A stretch of DNA of 64,000 nt from Chryseobacterium sediminis. GTDB taxonomy: Bacteria > Bacteroidota > Bacteroidia > Flavobacteriales > Weeksellaceae. This document shows, piece after piece, positions 18,963 to 28,340 of the stretch (position 1 is the first letter of the stretch; each line of letters opens with the position of its first letter). Under the pieces are notes generated by a model. It saw nothing but the letters and a program-made list of their open reading frames with translations. It made no database searches and was not told the origin of the DNA. The DNA lies in NCBI RefSeq assembly GCF_008386505.1, contig NZ_VUNZ01000001.1, positions 744,001 to 808,000 on the forward strand, read 5' to 3'. A program made the position numbers and the translations under genes.

Positions 18963-19317
18963 TGAAAAGAAAAATGTGTTGAAAGATAAAAGTTTTAGTT
19001 TTGCAATAAGGATTATTAATCTTTATAAATATCTCTCAGGCAGCAGGAATGAATATGTTCTGAGTAAACACTTATTAAGAAGCGGAACAGCAGTAGGAGC
19101 TTTAATAAGAGAATCACAGAATGCAGAAAGTAAAGCAGATTTTATTCATAAACTCGCTATTGCTCAAAAAGAATGTGATGAATCTATTTATTGGATTGAA
19201 CTTTTATATCATACAGAGTATTTATCATCCAATGAATATGAAAGTATTCACAATGAATCTATTGAAATATTAAAGATAATCCGAAGCATCATCATTACAT
19301 CAAAAAATAATTCATAA
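18958..19317 (+). CDS. Four-helix-bundle protein (S23/IVP family) inserted in a two-component operon
   Basis: 119 residues, all-helical, with the family signature LLRSGTAVGALIRESQNAES, then DFIHKLAIAQKE and YWIELLY. The family is named for proteins encoded by intervening sequences of 23S rRNA genes, and relatives serve as accessory factors of diversity-generating retroelements. Function here is unknown; binding of structured RNA is plausible. The gene lies between a response regulator and its kinase, is flanked by AT-rich inverted repeats, and starts inside the left repeat, all suggesting insertion as a unit. Confidence 0.88.
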   Translation: MSEKKNVLKDKSFSFAIRIINLYKYLSGSRNEYVLSKHLLRSGTAVGALIRESQNAESKADFIHKLAIAQKECDESIYWIELLYHTEYLSSNEYESIHNESIEILKIIRSIIITSKNNS

Positions 19318-19350
19318 CTCATAATTTATAATTCATAATTCATAATTATC
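19318..19350 (+). repeat. Right inverted flank of the four-helix-bundle gene
   Basis: Repeated ATAATTCATAATTCATAATT begins at the stop codon and runs directly to the TTG start of the kinase gene. It is complementary to the left flank at 18937-18962. Confidence 0.65.
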
Positions 19351-20637
19351 TTGAAACCTCTACTAACCAAAACCACCAAACCCTTTCTTATCTATGTACT
19401 TATTGTACTGATGATAAGTATTCCTGTGTATTATTTTGTGGTAGACACAATCTGGAAAAGTGAACTGGATGAGCACAATCAGATTATCGTAGAGAAGACA
19501 GCTTATGAGTTCAACCAGTTAAAGTTGTCCGAAGAGGAATTAGACAAAAGCCTTTCGTTATGGAATCACATCCAGCCTGAAACGAATATTGAGAAAATTT
19601 CAACTCAACAAATAAAACGGGATACAGTTTATACTTATGAAAAACATTTACCCTTTATTTCGGAACAAAAAAAGGAACGGTACAGATGTCTGAAAAAGGT
19701 TGTTTATCTGCAAAACAAACCCTATCTTTTTACCATACAGACTAATATTGAAGAATCACATGAAACAATAGCTATAATTGCAATGATTACCATATTTTTC
19801 TTTGTAATTATTGTTTTAGGGCTTTTATATCTCAACAGAAAGCTTTCTTCATCTGTCTGGAAACCGTTCAGAGATACATTGGATCAACTGAAAAATTTTA
19901 ATCTCAACAGTCAGAATACCATACAATTTCCGGCTTCTGATACCACAGAATTTGAAGAACTTAATCAGTCTCTTTATAAACTGATGGAGCGTAATATTTC
20001 TACTTATAAAACCCAGAAAGAATTTACAGAAAATGCTTCCCATGAGCTGCAGACTCCGTTGGCCATCATTAAAAATAAACTTGATCTTTTACTTCAGGAT
20101 CAGAATCTTACTGAAAAGCAGTACAGCATTGCTGAAGATATGAACAAGGCTCTTACAAGAAGCTCACGCATCAATAAAAACCTCTTGCTGCTTGCTAAAA
20201 TTGATAATAACCAGTTTGAAAGTTCAGAGATTGTTTTGTTTGACCATTTGCTTCAACAAAGTATTGATACCCTAGGAGAACATTTTGAACAAAAAAATAT
20301 TTCTGTTCAGGAGGAGATCTCAGGCAATGTACAAGTGAGTGGAAACAGTATTCTGACGGAAATACTGATCAACAATCTCATCATCAATGCAATCCGTCAT
20401 ACAGCTCCCGGAGGTTCTATTTCTATACAATTGACAGATTCTTTTTTTGAAGTTTCCAACTCGGGAACTGAAAAGCTGAATACGGATTTCTTGTTCAAAA
20501 GATTTTCAAAACTTTCAACAGATAACAGCGGAAGCGGGCTGGGACTTTCTATCATCCAGGAAATCTGCAGGTTTCATCATTGGACGATCAGCTATCGGTT
20601 TGAAAACAATCACCACATTTTCACTGTTAAATTATAG
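19351..20637 (+). CDS. Sensor histidine kinase of the OmpR-type pair
   Basis: 428 residues with two transmembrane segments (about 12-32 and 141-165) enclosing a periplasmic sensor of roughly 105 residues. Then come the HisKA domain (ASHELQTPLA, phospho-His231) and the HATPase domain (NNLIINAIRH N-box; GSGLGLS G-box). Start is TTG 19351, because no ATG lies in frame between the end of the AT-rich inverted flank and the first transmembrane segment. Insertion of the four-helix-bundle unit may have replaced the original start context. Confidence 0.9.
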   Translation: MKPLLTKTTKPFLIYVLIVLMISIPVYYFVVDTIWKSELDEHNQIIVEKTAYEFNQLKLSEEELDKSLSLWNHIQPETNIEKISTQQIKRDTVYTYEKHLPFISEQKKERYRCLKKVVYLQNKPYLFTIQTNIEESHETIAIIAMITIFFFVIIVLGLLYLNRKLSSSVWKPFRDTLDQLKNFNLNSQNTIQFPASDTTEFEELNQSLYKLMERNISTYKTQKEFTENASHELQTPLAIIKNKLDLLLQDQNLTEKQYSIAEDMNKALTRSSRINKNLLLLAKIDNNQFESSEIVLFDHLLQQSIDTLGEHFEQKNISVQEEISGNVQVSGNSILTEILINNLIINAIRHTAPGGSISIQLTDSFFEVSNSGTEKLNTDFLFKRFSKLSTDNSGSGLGLSIIQEICRFHHWTISYRFENNHHIFTVKL

Positions 20638-20817
20638 TTAAAAAAAATCACGGCTCCGGCAATTCAAAATTTCTTCTAAATCGGTTTGCACCTTTGTATT
20701 GAAAACATACTGAGGCAGATATTTTATTTGTAAATGACTGAGAAAACAAGTTGTCATTCACAGCAACTATCTGGTTTTCTAAATCAATGCCATTTGTGGC
20801 ATCTAAAACAAAGCAAA

Positions 20818-21573
20818 ATGAGAGCAGCAAACAAAGTAGCAGCCGTTACACTTCTTTTCTGGCTTATGAAAATTGTAGCCACTACATTGGGGGAAACCTT
20901 GGGAGATTTTATTTCTATGACCCTTAATCTGGGATATGTTGTGGGAATTTTGGTTACTCTGGTGTTTTTCATCCTCATATTATCAGTACAGCTTCGTGTA
21001 AAAAAATATATTCCGGCAGTCTACTGGATCGTGATTATCGGAACAACAACTTTAGGAACGGAAATCTCGGATTTCATCGACCGTACTTTAAAAGCAGGAT
21101 ATCTGGCAGGAAGTATGATATTGCTTTTAGGCCTTTTAACTTCTCTGTTTTTTTGGTACAGAAAATATGGAAACCTCGAAGTTTATCCGATTTTTGAAAG
21201 AAATAAAGAATTCTATTACTGGACGGCCATCTTATTTTCTAATAGTTTGGGAACTGCTTTTGGGGATTTTCTGAGTGATAATCTAGGACTCGGATATATG
21301 ACCGGAGCTTTGATTACAGGGCTGATCATATTAGTAGTAGTGGCACTTCATTATTTTACGAAAATCAATCATGTTGCTCTTTTCTGGATTGCTTTTGTAT
21401 TTACCAGACCGTTTGGTGCTACCTTCGGAGATCTTTTGACAAAGCCTTTAGCTAAAGGAGGCCTGGATCTTGGAACTCTCAATGCTTCCCTGATATCTCT
21501 TTCACTGATGGTTTTGATGATCATTATTTCACAAAGAAAACACAGGAGGGAATTACCCTTTCAAAACGAATAA
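20818..21573 (+). CDS. COG4705-type integral membrane protein with four internal repeats
   Basis: 251 residues from ATG 20818. An in-frame ATG at 20734 would add 28 residues that look non-coding in character (Cys/His/Gln-rich), so the later start is preferred. The protein is four copies of a unit of about 60 residues, each with a LG(x)xxGDF-type motif: TTLGETLGDFISMTLNLGY, TTTLGTEISDFIDRTLKAGY, NSLGTAFGDFLSDNLGLGY and RPFGATFGDLLTKPL. Eight or so helices are predicted. The family is an uncharacterised transporter-like group. It follows the kinase gene and could be its target. Confidence 0.8.
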   Translation: MRAANKVAAVTLLFWLMKIVATTLGETLGDFISMTLNLGYVVGILVTLVFFILILSVQLRVKKYIPAVYWIVIIGTTTLGTEISDFIDRTLKAGYLAGSMILLLGLLTSLFFWYRKYGNLEVYPIFERNKEFYYWTAILFSNSLGTAFGDFLSDNLGLGYMTGALITGLIILVVVALHYFTKINHVALFWIAFVFTRPFGATFGDLLTKPLAKGGLDLGTLNASLISLSLMVLMIIISQRKHRRELPFQNE

Positions 21574-21624
21574 TTACTATTTCTCCTTATAACAAACTTT
21601 TTAAAGAAAATAAAGACTAGCAGA

Positions 21625-24045
21625 ATGAATAAAACAGCCTTGTTATTTTTCCCAGCATGTATGGTACTCTCTTCTCTTGTTTCGGCGCAGACAGCTTCTG
21701 TGACGGCTTCAGGAAGAATCATCAACAAAGATAAAACAGCAATACCTTACGCCCATATTATTTTAAAAAAGGAAAAAGACAGCACTTTTACAGCCGGAAC
21801 TATTACCAACGAGGAAGGACGATTTTCTATTACAGGTATAAAACCCGATCACTATCTTCTGGAAACCTTCATCACCGGTTACGATACGTACACACAGCCA
21901 GTTTTCATAGGAAGTCTCTCAGAGTTTCTGGAAATCCCCGCTATTGAACTTACTCAGAAACAGGAAAATGAAACTAAAATAGAAGCCATCACTATTACAG
22001 CATCTAAAAAGAATGAGATTGACAGTCGACTTGATAAAAAAACATATTCCGTAGCAGACAATATCAGCCAAAGTGGCGGATCAGTATTACAAAGCATGCA
22101 GAACCTTCCCGGAATTACTGTACAGGATGGTAAAGTGCAGCTAAGAGGGAATGATAAAGTAACGGTGCTTATTGACGGTAAACAGACTGCTCTCACAGGG
22201 TTTGGAAGCCAGACAGGACTGGATAATATTCCGGCTTCTGCTATTGATAAAATTGAAATCATCAACAATCCTTCATCAAAATATGATGCTAACGGAAATG
22301 CGGGAATCATCAATATTATCATGAAAAAAAACAAACAGAACGGATGGAACGGAAAAGCAGGTTTTACAACGGGATTAGGTTCACTTTGGGTAAGAAAAGA
22401 AAATCTTCCCACAATAAGACCGCAGTATACATTAACGCCTAAAATAAACCCCTCACTGTCTCTCAATTACAGAAAAAATAAGGTAAATATATTTTTGCAG
22501 GCCGATAATTTATATACTGAAACACTTAATAAAAATGAATTTGTAACCCGTACTTATGATAATGGAACCGTTATTAATTCTCAGCTGAAAAGAAACAGAA
22601 ATACAAATTTCTTTACTACTAAAGCAGGAATAGACTGGAATATTGATCCGCAAAATACAGTAACCATTTCAGGGATGTATGGAAGCGAAAAAATTATCGA
22701 CAGAGGAGACCAGCCGTTTTTCAATGGTGATATGTCCCAGCGTCTTCGTCTGTGGCAGTTTTTGGAAGATGAACTGAAAACAACTGTGATGGGTACCGCT
22801 TCATATCAGCATAAATTCAAAGATGCCGGACATGTGTTGAATGTAGGGTTCAATTATACTTTCCACAGGGAGGATGAAAAATATTTCTATGATAATACGC
22901 TTCCTTCTTCCACAGGAACTGATGCTTTCAAATTATTATCTGATGAACAGGTGTATGATTTCAACGTAGATTATGTAAAGCCTTTAAAATACGGACGAAT
23001 AGAAACCGGAATTAAATTGAGAAACAGAAGTATTCCTACCAATATGAATTTTATTCCCGGTGTCAACTCTGTGCTGGATGCTTCTGCTGGAGGAAAAGCC
23101 GATTATAAAGAATTTATTCCTGCGGTGTACGGAAATTACGTTTTTGAAAATGAAAAATGGGAAGCAGAATTGGGTCTCAGACTGGAATATGTAAAAATTC
23201 AATATGATGTAAATCCTAACCATCCAACATATAAAAGTGATGGATACAATTATACACAGCCATTCCCAAATTTCAGACTTGCTTATAAACTTGATGACCG
23301 TAATAAGCTCTCCGTATTTTATAACAGAAGGGTAGACCGTCCTAATGAGGTTGATATCCGGATTTTTCCAAAATATGATGATGCAGAGATCATTAAGGTA
23401 GGAAATCCGGCACTGAGGCCACAGTTTACAAATTCTATTGAATTGGGATATAAACACAATTGGGGTAACGGATACCTATATTCTGCATTATACCATCGTT
23501 TCGCTGCCGGAACTATCACAAGAATTTCAAGTATTGTCCCGAACAGCACTCTTATTTATGCCATATTCCAGAATGCCGGAAAAAGCTATAATACAGGTTT
23601 GGAAACAATATGGAATCAAAAGATATCGGATGTATATTCATTTAATGTTAACGGAAATCTGTACCGTAATCAGATCAATGCATTTACCGTACAAAATCTG
23701 TATCCGGAACCCAATACTTTCTCGGCAGACCAGCAGACTGCCATTTCAGGGAATGTCAAGATGAATAACGTTTTTCATTTTTCAAAGGGATTGGATATGC
23801 AGTTTACACTGGTTTATCTGGCGCCGGATATTATTCCGCAGGGAAGAATAAAATCAAGGTTCTCAATGGATGCAGGAGTGAAAAAAGCCATTCAGAAAGG
23901 GAAGGGGGAATTGTTTTTAAATGCCTCAGATTTACTCAATACAATGGTAATCAGAAAATCAGTTCAAGGCAGCGGATTCGCTTATACCAGCAATGATTAT
24001 TATGAGACCCAGGTGATCCGACTAGGGTACAGCTATAAATTTTAA
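21625..24045 (+). CDS. TonB-dependent outer-membrane receptor with CarboxypepD_reg-like N-domain
   Basis: 806 residues: signal peptide (MNKTALLFFPACMVLSSLVSAQ), a carboxypeptidase-regulatory-like beta sandwich (about 30-115), a plug domain (about 125-235; LPGITVQDGKVQLRGNDKVT, then IDKIEIINNPSSKYDANGNA) and an outer-membrane beta-barrel ending in LGYSYKF with the usual terminal Phe. It belongs to the outer membrane beta-barrel protein group of TonB receptors. The ligand is unknown. A PAP2 phosphatase gene follows after 33 bases, so co-transcription is likely. Confidence 0.88.
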   Translation: MNKTALLFFPACMVLSSLVSAQTASVTASGRIINKDKTAIPYAHIILKKEKDSTFTAGTITNEEGRFSITGIKPDHYLLETFITGYDTYTQPVFIGSLSEFLEIPAIELTQKQENETKIEAITITASKKNEIDSRLDKKTYSVADNISQSGGSVLQSMQNLPGITVQDGKVQLRGNDKVTVLIDGKQTALTGFGSQTGLDNIPASAIDKIEIINNPSSKYDANGNAGIINIIMKKNKQNGWNGKAGFTTGLGSLWVRKENLPTIRPQYTLTPKINPSLSLNYRKNKVNIFLQADNLYTETLNKNEFVTRTYDNGTVINSQLKRNRNTNFFTTKAGIDWNIDPQNTVTISGMYGSEKIIDRGDQPFFNGDMSQRLRLWQFLEDELKTTVMGTASYQHKFKDAGHVLNVGFNYTFHREDEKYFYDNTLPSSTGTDAFKLLSDEQVYDFNVDYVKPLKYGRIETGIKLRNRSIPTNMNFIPGVNSVLDASAGGKADYKEFIPAVYGNYVFENEKWEAELGLRLEYVKIQYDVNPNHPTYKSDGYNYTQPFPNFRLAYKLDDRNKLSVFYNRRVDRPNEVDIRIFPKYDDAEIIKVGNPALRPQFTNSIELGYKHNWGNGYLYSALYHRFAAGTITRISSIVPNSTLIYAIFQNAGKSYNTGLETIWNQKISDVYSFNVNGNLYRNQINAFTVQNLYPEPNTFSADQQTAISGNVKMNNVFHFSKGLDMQFTLVYLAPDIIPQGRIKSRFSMDAGVKKAIQKGKGELFLNASDLLNTMVIRKSVQGSGFAYTSNDYYETQVIRLGYSYKF

Positions 24046-24078
24046 TACAGAATTGAATAATTATAAATGTGATTTAGG

Positions 24079-24888
24079 ATGAAAAAACATGTTCAAAAAA
24101 CACTGATGTATATCTTGATTTTGAGTTCAGCTTTGAACAGAGTCAATGCTCAGAATACGAATGACACCATTGAAGTTCAGAAACCTGTACAAGATAGTAG
24201 TATCACTCAGGAAATTCAAAAAAACAAACTGAATTATAAAAGCCTGATTATTCCTACAGCATTCATTGCCTATGGAGTAGCAGGTTTGACAATGAATAAT
24301 CTTAAGCAGCTTAATATCTCCACAAAAGTTGAAATCAACGAACACCAGCCTACGCAAATAAAACTGGATAATTATACCCAATATGCCCCGGCAGTTATAG
24401 TATATGGGCTGAATGCAGCAGGAATAAAAGGGAAACATAATCTGAGAGACCGTACTATCATTTATGCATCTTCACAATTGATTGCGGCAGCCTTTACAAT
24501 GCCTTTAAAGTATCTTGTAAAAGAAGAAAGACCAGACAGATCCAATACTTTGTCTTTTCCTTCAGGGCATGCTGCAACAGCTTTTTCTTCAGCACAGTTT
24601 ATGTTCAGGGAATACAAAGACAGCAATTTCTGGCTCAGTATTTCTGGATATCCGTTCGCTATTTTCACTGGAGTATATAGAATGCTGAATGATAAGCACT
24701 GGCTGGGTGACGTTGTGGCAGGAGCCGGTTTTGGAATTCTTTCTACAGAATTAGCTTACTGGCTTTTTCCAAAAATTGATAATTTATTACGCGGAAAAAA
24801 TAAAGTTAAAAATTCGCTGTCATCTACTATGGTGATGCCTTTTTATCAGAATAAAATTGTAGGAATAGGGTTGGTAAAAACTTTTTAG
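24079..24888 (+). CDS. PAP2-family phosphatase
   Basis: 269 residues: signal peptide ending NAQ (about 1-25), then a hydrophobic PAP2 core with all three acid-phosphatase motifs: K144-x6-RP (R151), P161SGH164, and R201-x5-H207-x3-D211. Such periplasm-facing enzymes remove phosphate from undecaprenyl pyrophosphate, phosphatidic acid or lipid A. The exact substrate is unknown. It closes the transcript that starts with the TonB receptor and ends at a bidirectional hairpin. Confidence 0.88.
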   Translation: MKKHVQKTLMYILILSSALNRVNAQNTNDTIEVQKPVQDSSITQEIQKNKLNYKSLIIPTAFIAYGVAGLTMNNLKQLNISTKVEINEHQPTQIKLDNYTQYAPAVIVYGLNAAGIKGKHNLRDRTIIYASSQLIAAAFTMPLKYLVKEERPDRSNTLSFPSGHAATAFSSAQFMFREYKDSNFWLSISGYPFAIFTGVYRMLNDKHWLGDVVAGAGFGILSTELAYWLFPKIDNLLRGKNKVKNSLSSTMVMPFYQNKIVGIGLVKTF

Positions 24889-24890
24889 TG

Positions 24891-24924
24891 TAAAAGCACG
24901 ATTCACTATTGAATGGTGCTTTTA
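24891..24924. terminator. Bidirectional terminator between convergent genes
   Basis: TAAAAGCAC (24891-24899) pairs with GTGCTTTTA (24916-24924), with an inner ATTC/GAAT extension. A and T runs on the two sides serve both strands. It separates the PAP2 gene from the SDR gene. Confidence 0.75.
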
Positions 24925-24925
24925 T

Positions 24926-25729
24926 TTATACCACTTTCGCTTTACGGACTATTTTTGCCAATAGATTGGGAAAGAATCTCTTCAGGTAAACTGCCATTAC
25001 TTCTTTACCGCCTATGGCTTTTTGTTTTTTCTGTTTTTCAATGGCATAGAGCATTTTTTCCGCAAAAACAGCTGCAGGCATTCCGTTTTTCGTGGCATCG
25101 TCCATTGTCCCTTGTGACGATCCGTCTCCGGTGACCGCATTAATAGAAATATCGGTCTGTATAAAACCCGGACAAATGATCGTAATCCTGATATTATGGC
25201 TGAATAATTCTGCCCGCAAAGCATCGAAAAAACCATGTAAAGCATGTTTTGCTCCGGCATATCCACTTCGCATAGGCGCACCGAATATTCCCATAAGGCT
25301 CGATACAACAGCAATCTGTCCTCCTTTATTTCTGATCATATAAGGCACCGTTGCTTTAGTAAGGGCCACCGTTCCGATATAATCAATATCTATAAGTTGC
25401 TTATCCACTTCAATATCTGTGTCCATTGCTAAAGAACGTTGAGACAGTCCGGCATTGTTGATCAGAATATCAATCTTCCCAAACTGTTCTGCTGCTTTCT
25501 CTGCAATGGCAGGCATTTCTTTATAATTTTTCAGGTCTAAAGGAATCACCGCATACCGATCTGTACTCAAGCCGGCTTTTTCAGCCACTAAATGCAGTTG
25601 CTCTTCATTTCTGGATGAAAGGATGATTTTAGCATTGCTGTTCTTTGCCAGATTTTTTACCAAAGCTTCCCCAATACCTGATGATGCTCCGGTAACCCAA
25701 ATTACCTTATGATCAAAATAACTGCTCAT
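24926..25729 (-). CDS. Short-chain dehydrogenase/reductase
   Basis: 267 residues from ATG at 25729. A longer frame to 25798 runs back into the upstream gene and lacks homologous-looking residues, so I reject that start. The Rossmann motif T13GASSGIG20, the NNAG motif (ILINNAGLS), catalytic Ser (VVSSLMG) and YxxxK (YAGAK) are all present. It is a classical SDR, probably acting on a lipid or hydroxy/keto substrate; the C-terminus (YLKRFFPNLLAKIVRK) is like membrane-associated SDRs of the DHRS7/YbbO group. It starts 14 bases after the FAD dehydrogenase stop, so the two form an operon. Confidence 0.88.
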   Translation of the reverse strand: MSSYFDHKVIWVTGASSGIGEALVKNLAKNSNAKIILSSRNEEQLHLVAEKAGLSTDRYAVIPLDLKNYKEMPAIAEKAAEQFGKIDILINNAGLSQRSLAMDTDIEVDKQLIDIDYIGTVALTKATVPYMIRNKGGQIAVVSSLMGIFGAPMRSGYAGAKHALHGFFDALRAELFSHNIRITIICPGFIQTDISINAVTGDGSSQGTMDDATKNGMPAAVFAEKMLYAIEKQKKQKAIGGKEVMAVYLKRFFPNLLAKIVRKAKVV

Positions 25730-25743
25730 ACTTGTACTATTAT

Positions 25744-27408
25744 TTATTTTTTGAGTCCCGCAATATATTTTCCGGCTTTCATCCCTGAAAAGATACAACC
25801 TCCCAGGAATGTCCCTTCCAGCGCTCGGTAACCATGCATTCCGCCACCGCCAAAACCCGCCACTTCTCCGGCAGCATACAGTCCTTCAATAATACTGTCA
25901 TCATCTTTTAATACCTGACCATTCAGATTGGTTTTTATCCCTCCTAAAGTTTTTCGGGTTAAAATATTGAGTCGTACAGCAATCAAAGGTCCGTTTTCAG
26001 GAGCTAAAATTTTATGCGGAGCAGCTACACGCCCAAGTTTATCCCCTAAATAATTTCGGGTATTTCTTAGATAATTGACCTGAGTATCTTTTGAAAATTT
26101 ATTGTCTAATTCTCTGTCACGGGCTTCAATTTGAGATTTTATTTTATCATAATTCAGCAGCCTGTTTCCCGCCAGTTCATTCATCCTGTTCACTAAATCT
26201 TCCAGATTATCTGATACAATAAAGTCTTTACCATGTTCTTTAAAAGCTTCTACCGGTCCGGGAGCCTTTTTACCGAAAATCCTTTTCAGAAAAAGAATGT
26301 AGTCCTTATTCGTAATATCCGGATTCTGTTCCGAACCCGAAAGAGCAAATTCTTTTTTAATAATTTTCTGAGTGAGAATAAACCAGGAATATGAAAACCC
26401 TGTTTCCTGTATATATTGTAAAGTTCCCAAGGTATCAAATCCCGGAAGAAAGGGAGCAGGAAGCCGTTTGCCTTTAGCATCAAACCATAAGGAAGAAGGT
26501 CCGGGCAATATGCGGATTCCGTGGTTGGGCCAGATGGGATTCCAGTTTTGCAAACCTTCTGTATAGTGCCACATTCTGTCACGGTTGATAATATGAGCGC
26601 CTGTATTTTCTGCGATACCAATCATTTTGCCATCTACATAAGCAGGAACCCCACAGACCATATTCTCCGGTGCTTTGCCAAGTCTTTCGGGCCAGTTTTT
26701 TCTTACCAGCTCATGATTGGCACCAATTCCTCCGGAAGCTATGATAATGTTCGGAGCGGAATATTCAAATGTTGAGATAACAGTTCTGCTAGTCTCAGCA
26801 CCTCTTTCCTTAATATCATTTTCAAGAATATCTCCTTTAAGACCTTTTATTTTTCCATTTTCTGCCAGCAATTCTGTTACTCTGTGCCTGAATTTCATTT
26901 GCAGCAATCCTTTTTCCTGAGCTTTGTATGCTTTTTCTACGAAAGGTTTTACGACACCTGTACCGGTTCCCCAACTTACATGAAAACGAGGCACCGAATT
27001 TCCATGCCCTGTTGCTGAACCATCACCGCGTTCTGCCCAGCCAACCATAAACATAAGTTTGATACCCAATTTGGAAATGTATTCATACTTTTCACCGGAA
27101 GCAAATTTCAGATAAGCTTCTGCCCATTGACGGGGCCAGTAGTCTTCCGGACGGTCAAAACCAGCCGTTCCTTTCCAGTCCTGAAGCGCCAGTTCATAAG
27201 AATCTTTGATTCCCATTTTCCTTTGCTGAGGCGAATTAATCAGAAACAGACCTCCGAAAGACCAGAATGCCTGTCCTCCCATATTCTGCTCAGTTTCCTG
27301 ATCCAAAAGCAGTACTTTTTTCCCGGCATTGGTTATCTCCATAGCAGCAGTAAGCCCTGCCAGTCCGCTCCCTATGATGATGGCATCTGGCTGGAATGTT
27401 TCTTCCAT
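25744..27408 (-). CDS. FAD-binding dehydrogenase (COG3573, fumarate reductase/KstD-like)
   Basis: 554 residues with an N-terminal FAD-binding Rossmann motif (G13SGLAG18, then the E/D end at LLLDQE) and a C-terminal GLYAAGEVAGFGGGGMHGYRALEGTFLGG-type flavin motif. The layout is that of the succinate dehydrogenase/fumarate reductase flavoprotein superfamily, in the branch annotated as FAD-binding dehydrogenase. No signal peptide. Substrate unknown. It leads an operon with an SDR and could form an alternating dehydrogenation pair with it, an inference. Confidence 0.87.
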   Translation of the reverse strand: MEETFQPDAIIIGSGLAGLTAAMEITNAGKKVLLLDQETEQNMGGQAFWSFGGLFLINSPQQRKMGIKDSYELALQDWKGTAGFDRPEDYWPRQWAEAYLKFASGEKYEYISKLGIKLMFMVGWAERGDGSATGHGNSVPRFHVSWGTGTGVVKPFVEKAYKAQEKGLLQMKFRHRVTELLAENGKIKGLKGDILENDIKERGAETSRTVISTFEYSAPNIIIASGGIGANHELVRKNWPERLGKAPENMVCGVPAYVDGKMIGIAENTGAHIINRDRMWHYTEGLQNWNPIWPNHGIRILPGPSSLWFDAKGKRLPAPFLPGFDTLGTLQYIQETGFSYSWFILTQKIIKKEFALSGSEQNPDITNKDYILFLKRIFGKKAPGPVEAFKEHGKDFIVSDNLEDLVNRMNELAGNRLLNYDKIKSQIEARDRELDNKFSKDTQVNYLRNTRNYLGDKLGRVAAPHKILAPENGPLIAVRLNILTRKTLGGIKTNLNGQVLKDDDSIIEGLYAAGEVAGFGGGGMHGYRALEGTFLGGCIFSGMKAGKYIAGLKK

Positions 27409-27555
27409 TTTTTAGGTATTTTTATTGAATGATACTTACCATAAATGTATTAAATATTTAAAACCAAAAGAATAGAATCTGGGAAAATATTCAACATTTA
27501 AATTTAATAATTAAAAAAAAACTTAATATTTTTATTCTTTATACAGAATAAAAAA

Positions 27556-27822
27556 ATGAAAGAAAACCATCAATATCAAGCATTTGCTGTTTTAAAAGAC
27601 GGAACGCGTCAGCCTATTGAAGCAGAATCAATTATTATCCAGCTGGAAGAGGAGGAAATTGAAATTCCTCTGGTATCGTTACATCCTGTTTTTCATGGAA
27701 AACTAACTCTCGTTACGGGATCAGCCATTCAGGGCAGAGAGAATGACAGGGAGAGAGGCACTCAATTCATCATAGAGCCCGGAGCTTCTAATGTAATTCA
27801 TATCACTCCAAAAAAAATCTGA
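27556..27822 (+). CDS. Small hypothetical protein
   Basis: 88 residues, acidic middle (IIQLEEEEIEIPL) and predicted beta-rich; no signal peptide, membrane segment or Cys. No family recognised. ATG 27556 is preceded by A-rich sequence in the 147-base gap after the divergent FAD gene. Even codon use across its length supports it as real. Confidence 0.6.
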   Translation: MKENHQYQAFAVLKDGTRQPIEAESIIIQLEEEEIEIPLVSLHPVFHGKLTLVTGSAIQGRENDRERGTQFIIEPGASNVIHITPKKI

Positions 27823-27889
27823 TTTTCACAAAATTGACTATGGATACTAATTTTCCTGAAGCCAGTACAGAACCTCAATAAAACATTTT

Positions 27890-27897
27890 TATCTTTG
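27890..27897 (+). promoter_or_regulatory. Bacteroidetes -7 box (TATCTTTG)
   Basis: It matches TAnnTTTG and lies 14 bases before ATG 27912, overlapping a GTG (27897) that would otherwise be taken as the start. This argues for the ATG as the start of the rhodanese-like gene. Confidence 0.6.
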
Positions 27898-27911
27898 TGA
27901 AAAATAGAAGT

Positions 27912-28340
27912 ATGAAGTATTTGTTTATCATTGCCTGTTTTGTCTGTTCCATTTTCAGTCAGGCACAGCAAAAACAGGATCCATGGAAAGACAGCCAGCT
28001 GATGGATCCGGCGTTACTGGCTTCCAGAATCGAAAAGCACAAAACAAAAGATCTGGTAATCATTTCGGTAGGCCCTGAAGCCATCATCAAAGGTTCTGTA
28101 GATATAGGACCAACGCGTGAGCCTGAAAATCTGGAAAAACTGAGAAACTATCTTAAAGATATTCCGAAGAACAGAGAAATTGTAATCTACTGCGGATGCT
28201 GTCCTTTTGTAAAGTGTCCTAATATTCGTCCTGCTTTTACATTACTCATGGAAATGGGCTTTAAAAATGCGAAGCTTTTAAACCTTCCTAAAAACATCAA
28301 AACAGACTGGCTAGATAAAAACTATCCAACAAATGATTAA
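27912..28340 (+). CDS. Exported rhodanese-like protein with cysteine-rich active loop
   Basis: 142 residues from ATG 27912. A GTG at 27897 is in frame but sits in the promoter box. Signal peptide MKYLFIIACFVCSIFSQAQ, then a rhodanese-like fold (LVIISVGPEA, IVIYCGCCPF). The active-site loop is CGCCPFVKCPNIRPAF, with four Cys instead of the usual single CxxxxR. Likely periplasmic sulfur-transfer or thiol-redox protein. The next gene, a TlpA-type thioredoxin, overlaps its 3' end by 8 bases, so the two probably act together. Confidence 0.82.
   Translation: MKYLFIIACFVCSIFSQAQQKQDPWKDSQLMDPALLASRIEKHKTKDLVIISVGPEAIIKGSVDIGPTREPENLEKLRNYLKDIPKNREIVIYCGCCPFVKCPNIRPAFTLLMEMGFKNAKLLNLPKNIKTDWLDKNYPTND

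Noticed and set aside
20734..20817. Longer N-terminus for the COG4705 membrane protein
   Set aside because: The added 28 residues (CHSQQ, QCHLWHL) look non-coding and the family start fits ATG 20818.
21954..22466. Long antisense frame inside the TonB receptor gene (170 residues)
   Set aside because: It is a by-product of codon bias on the other strand, with no start context, motif or neighbour.
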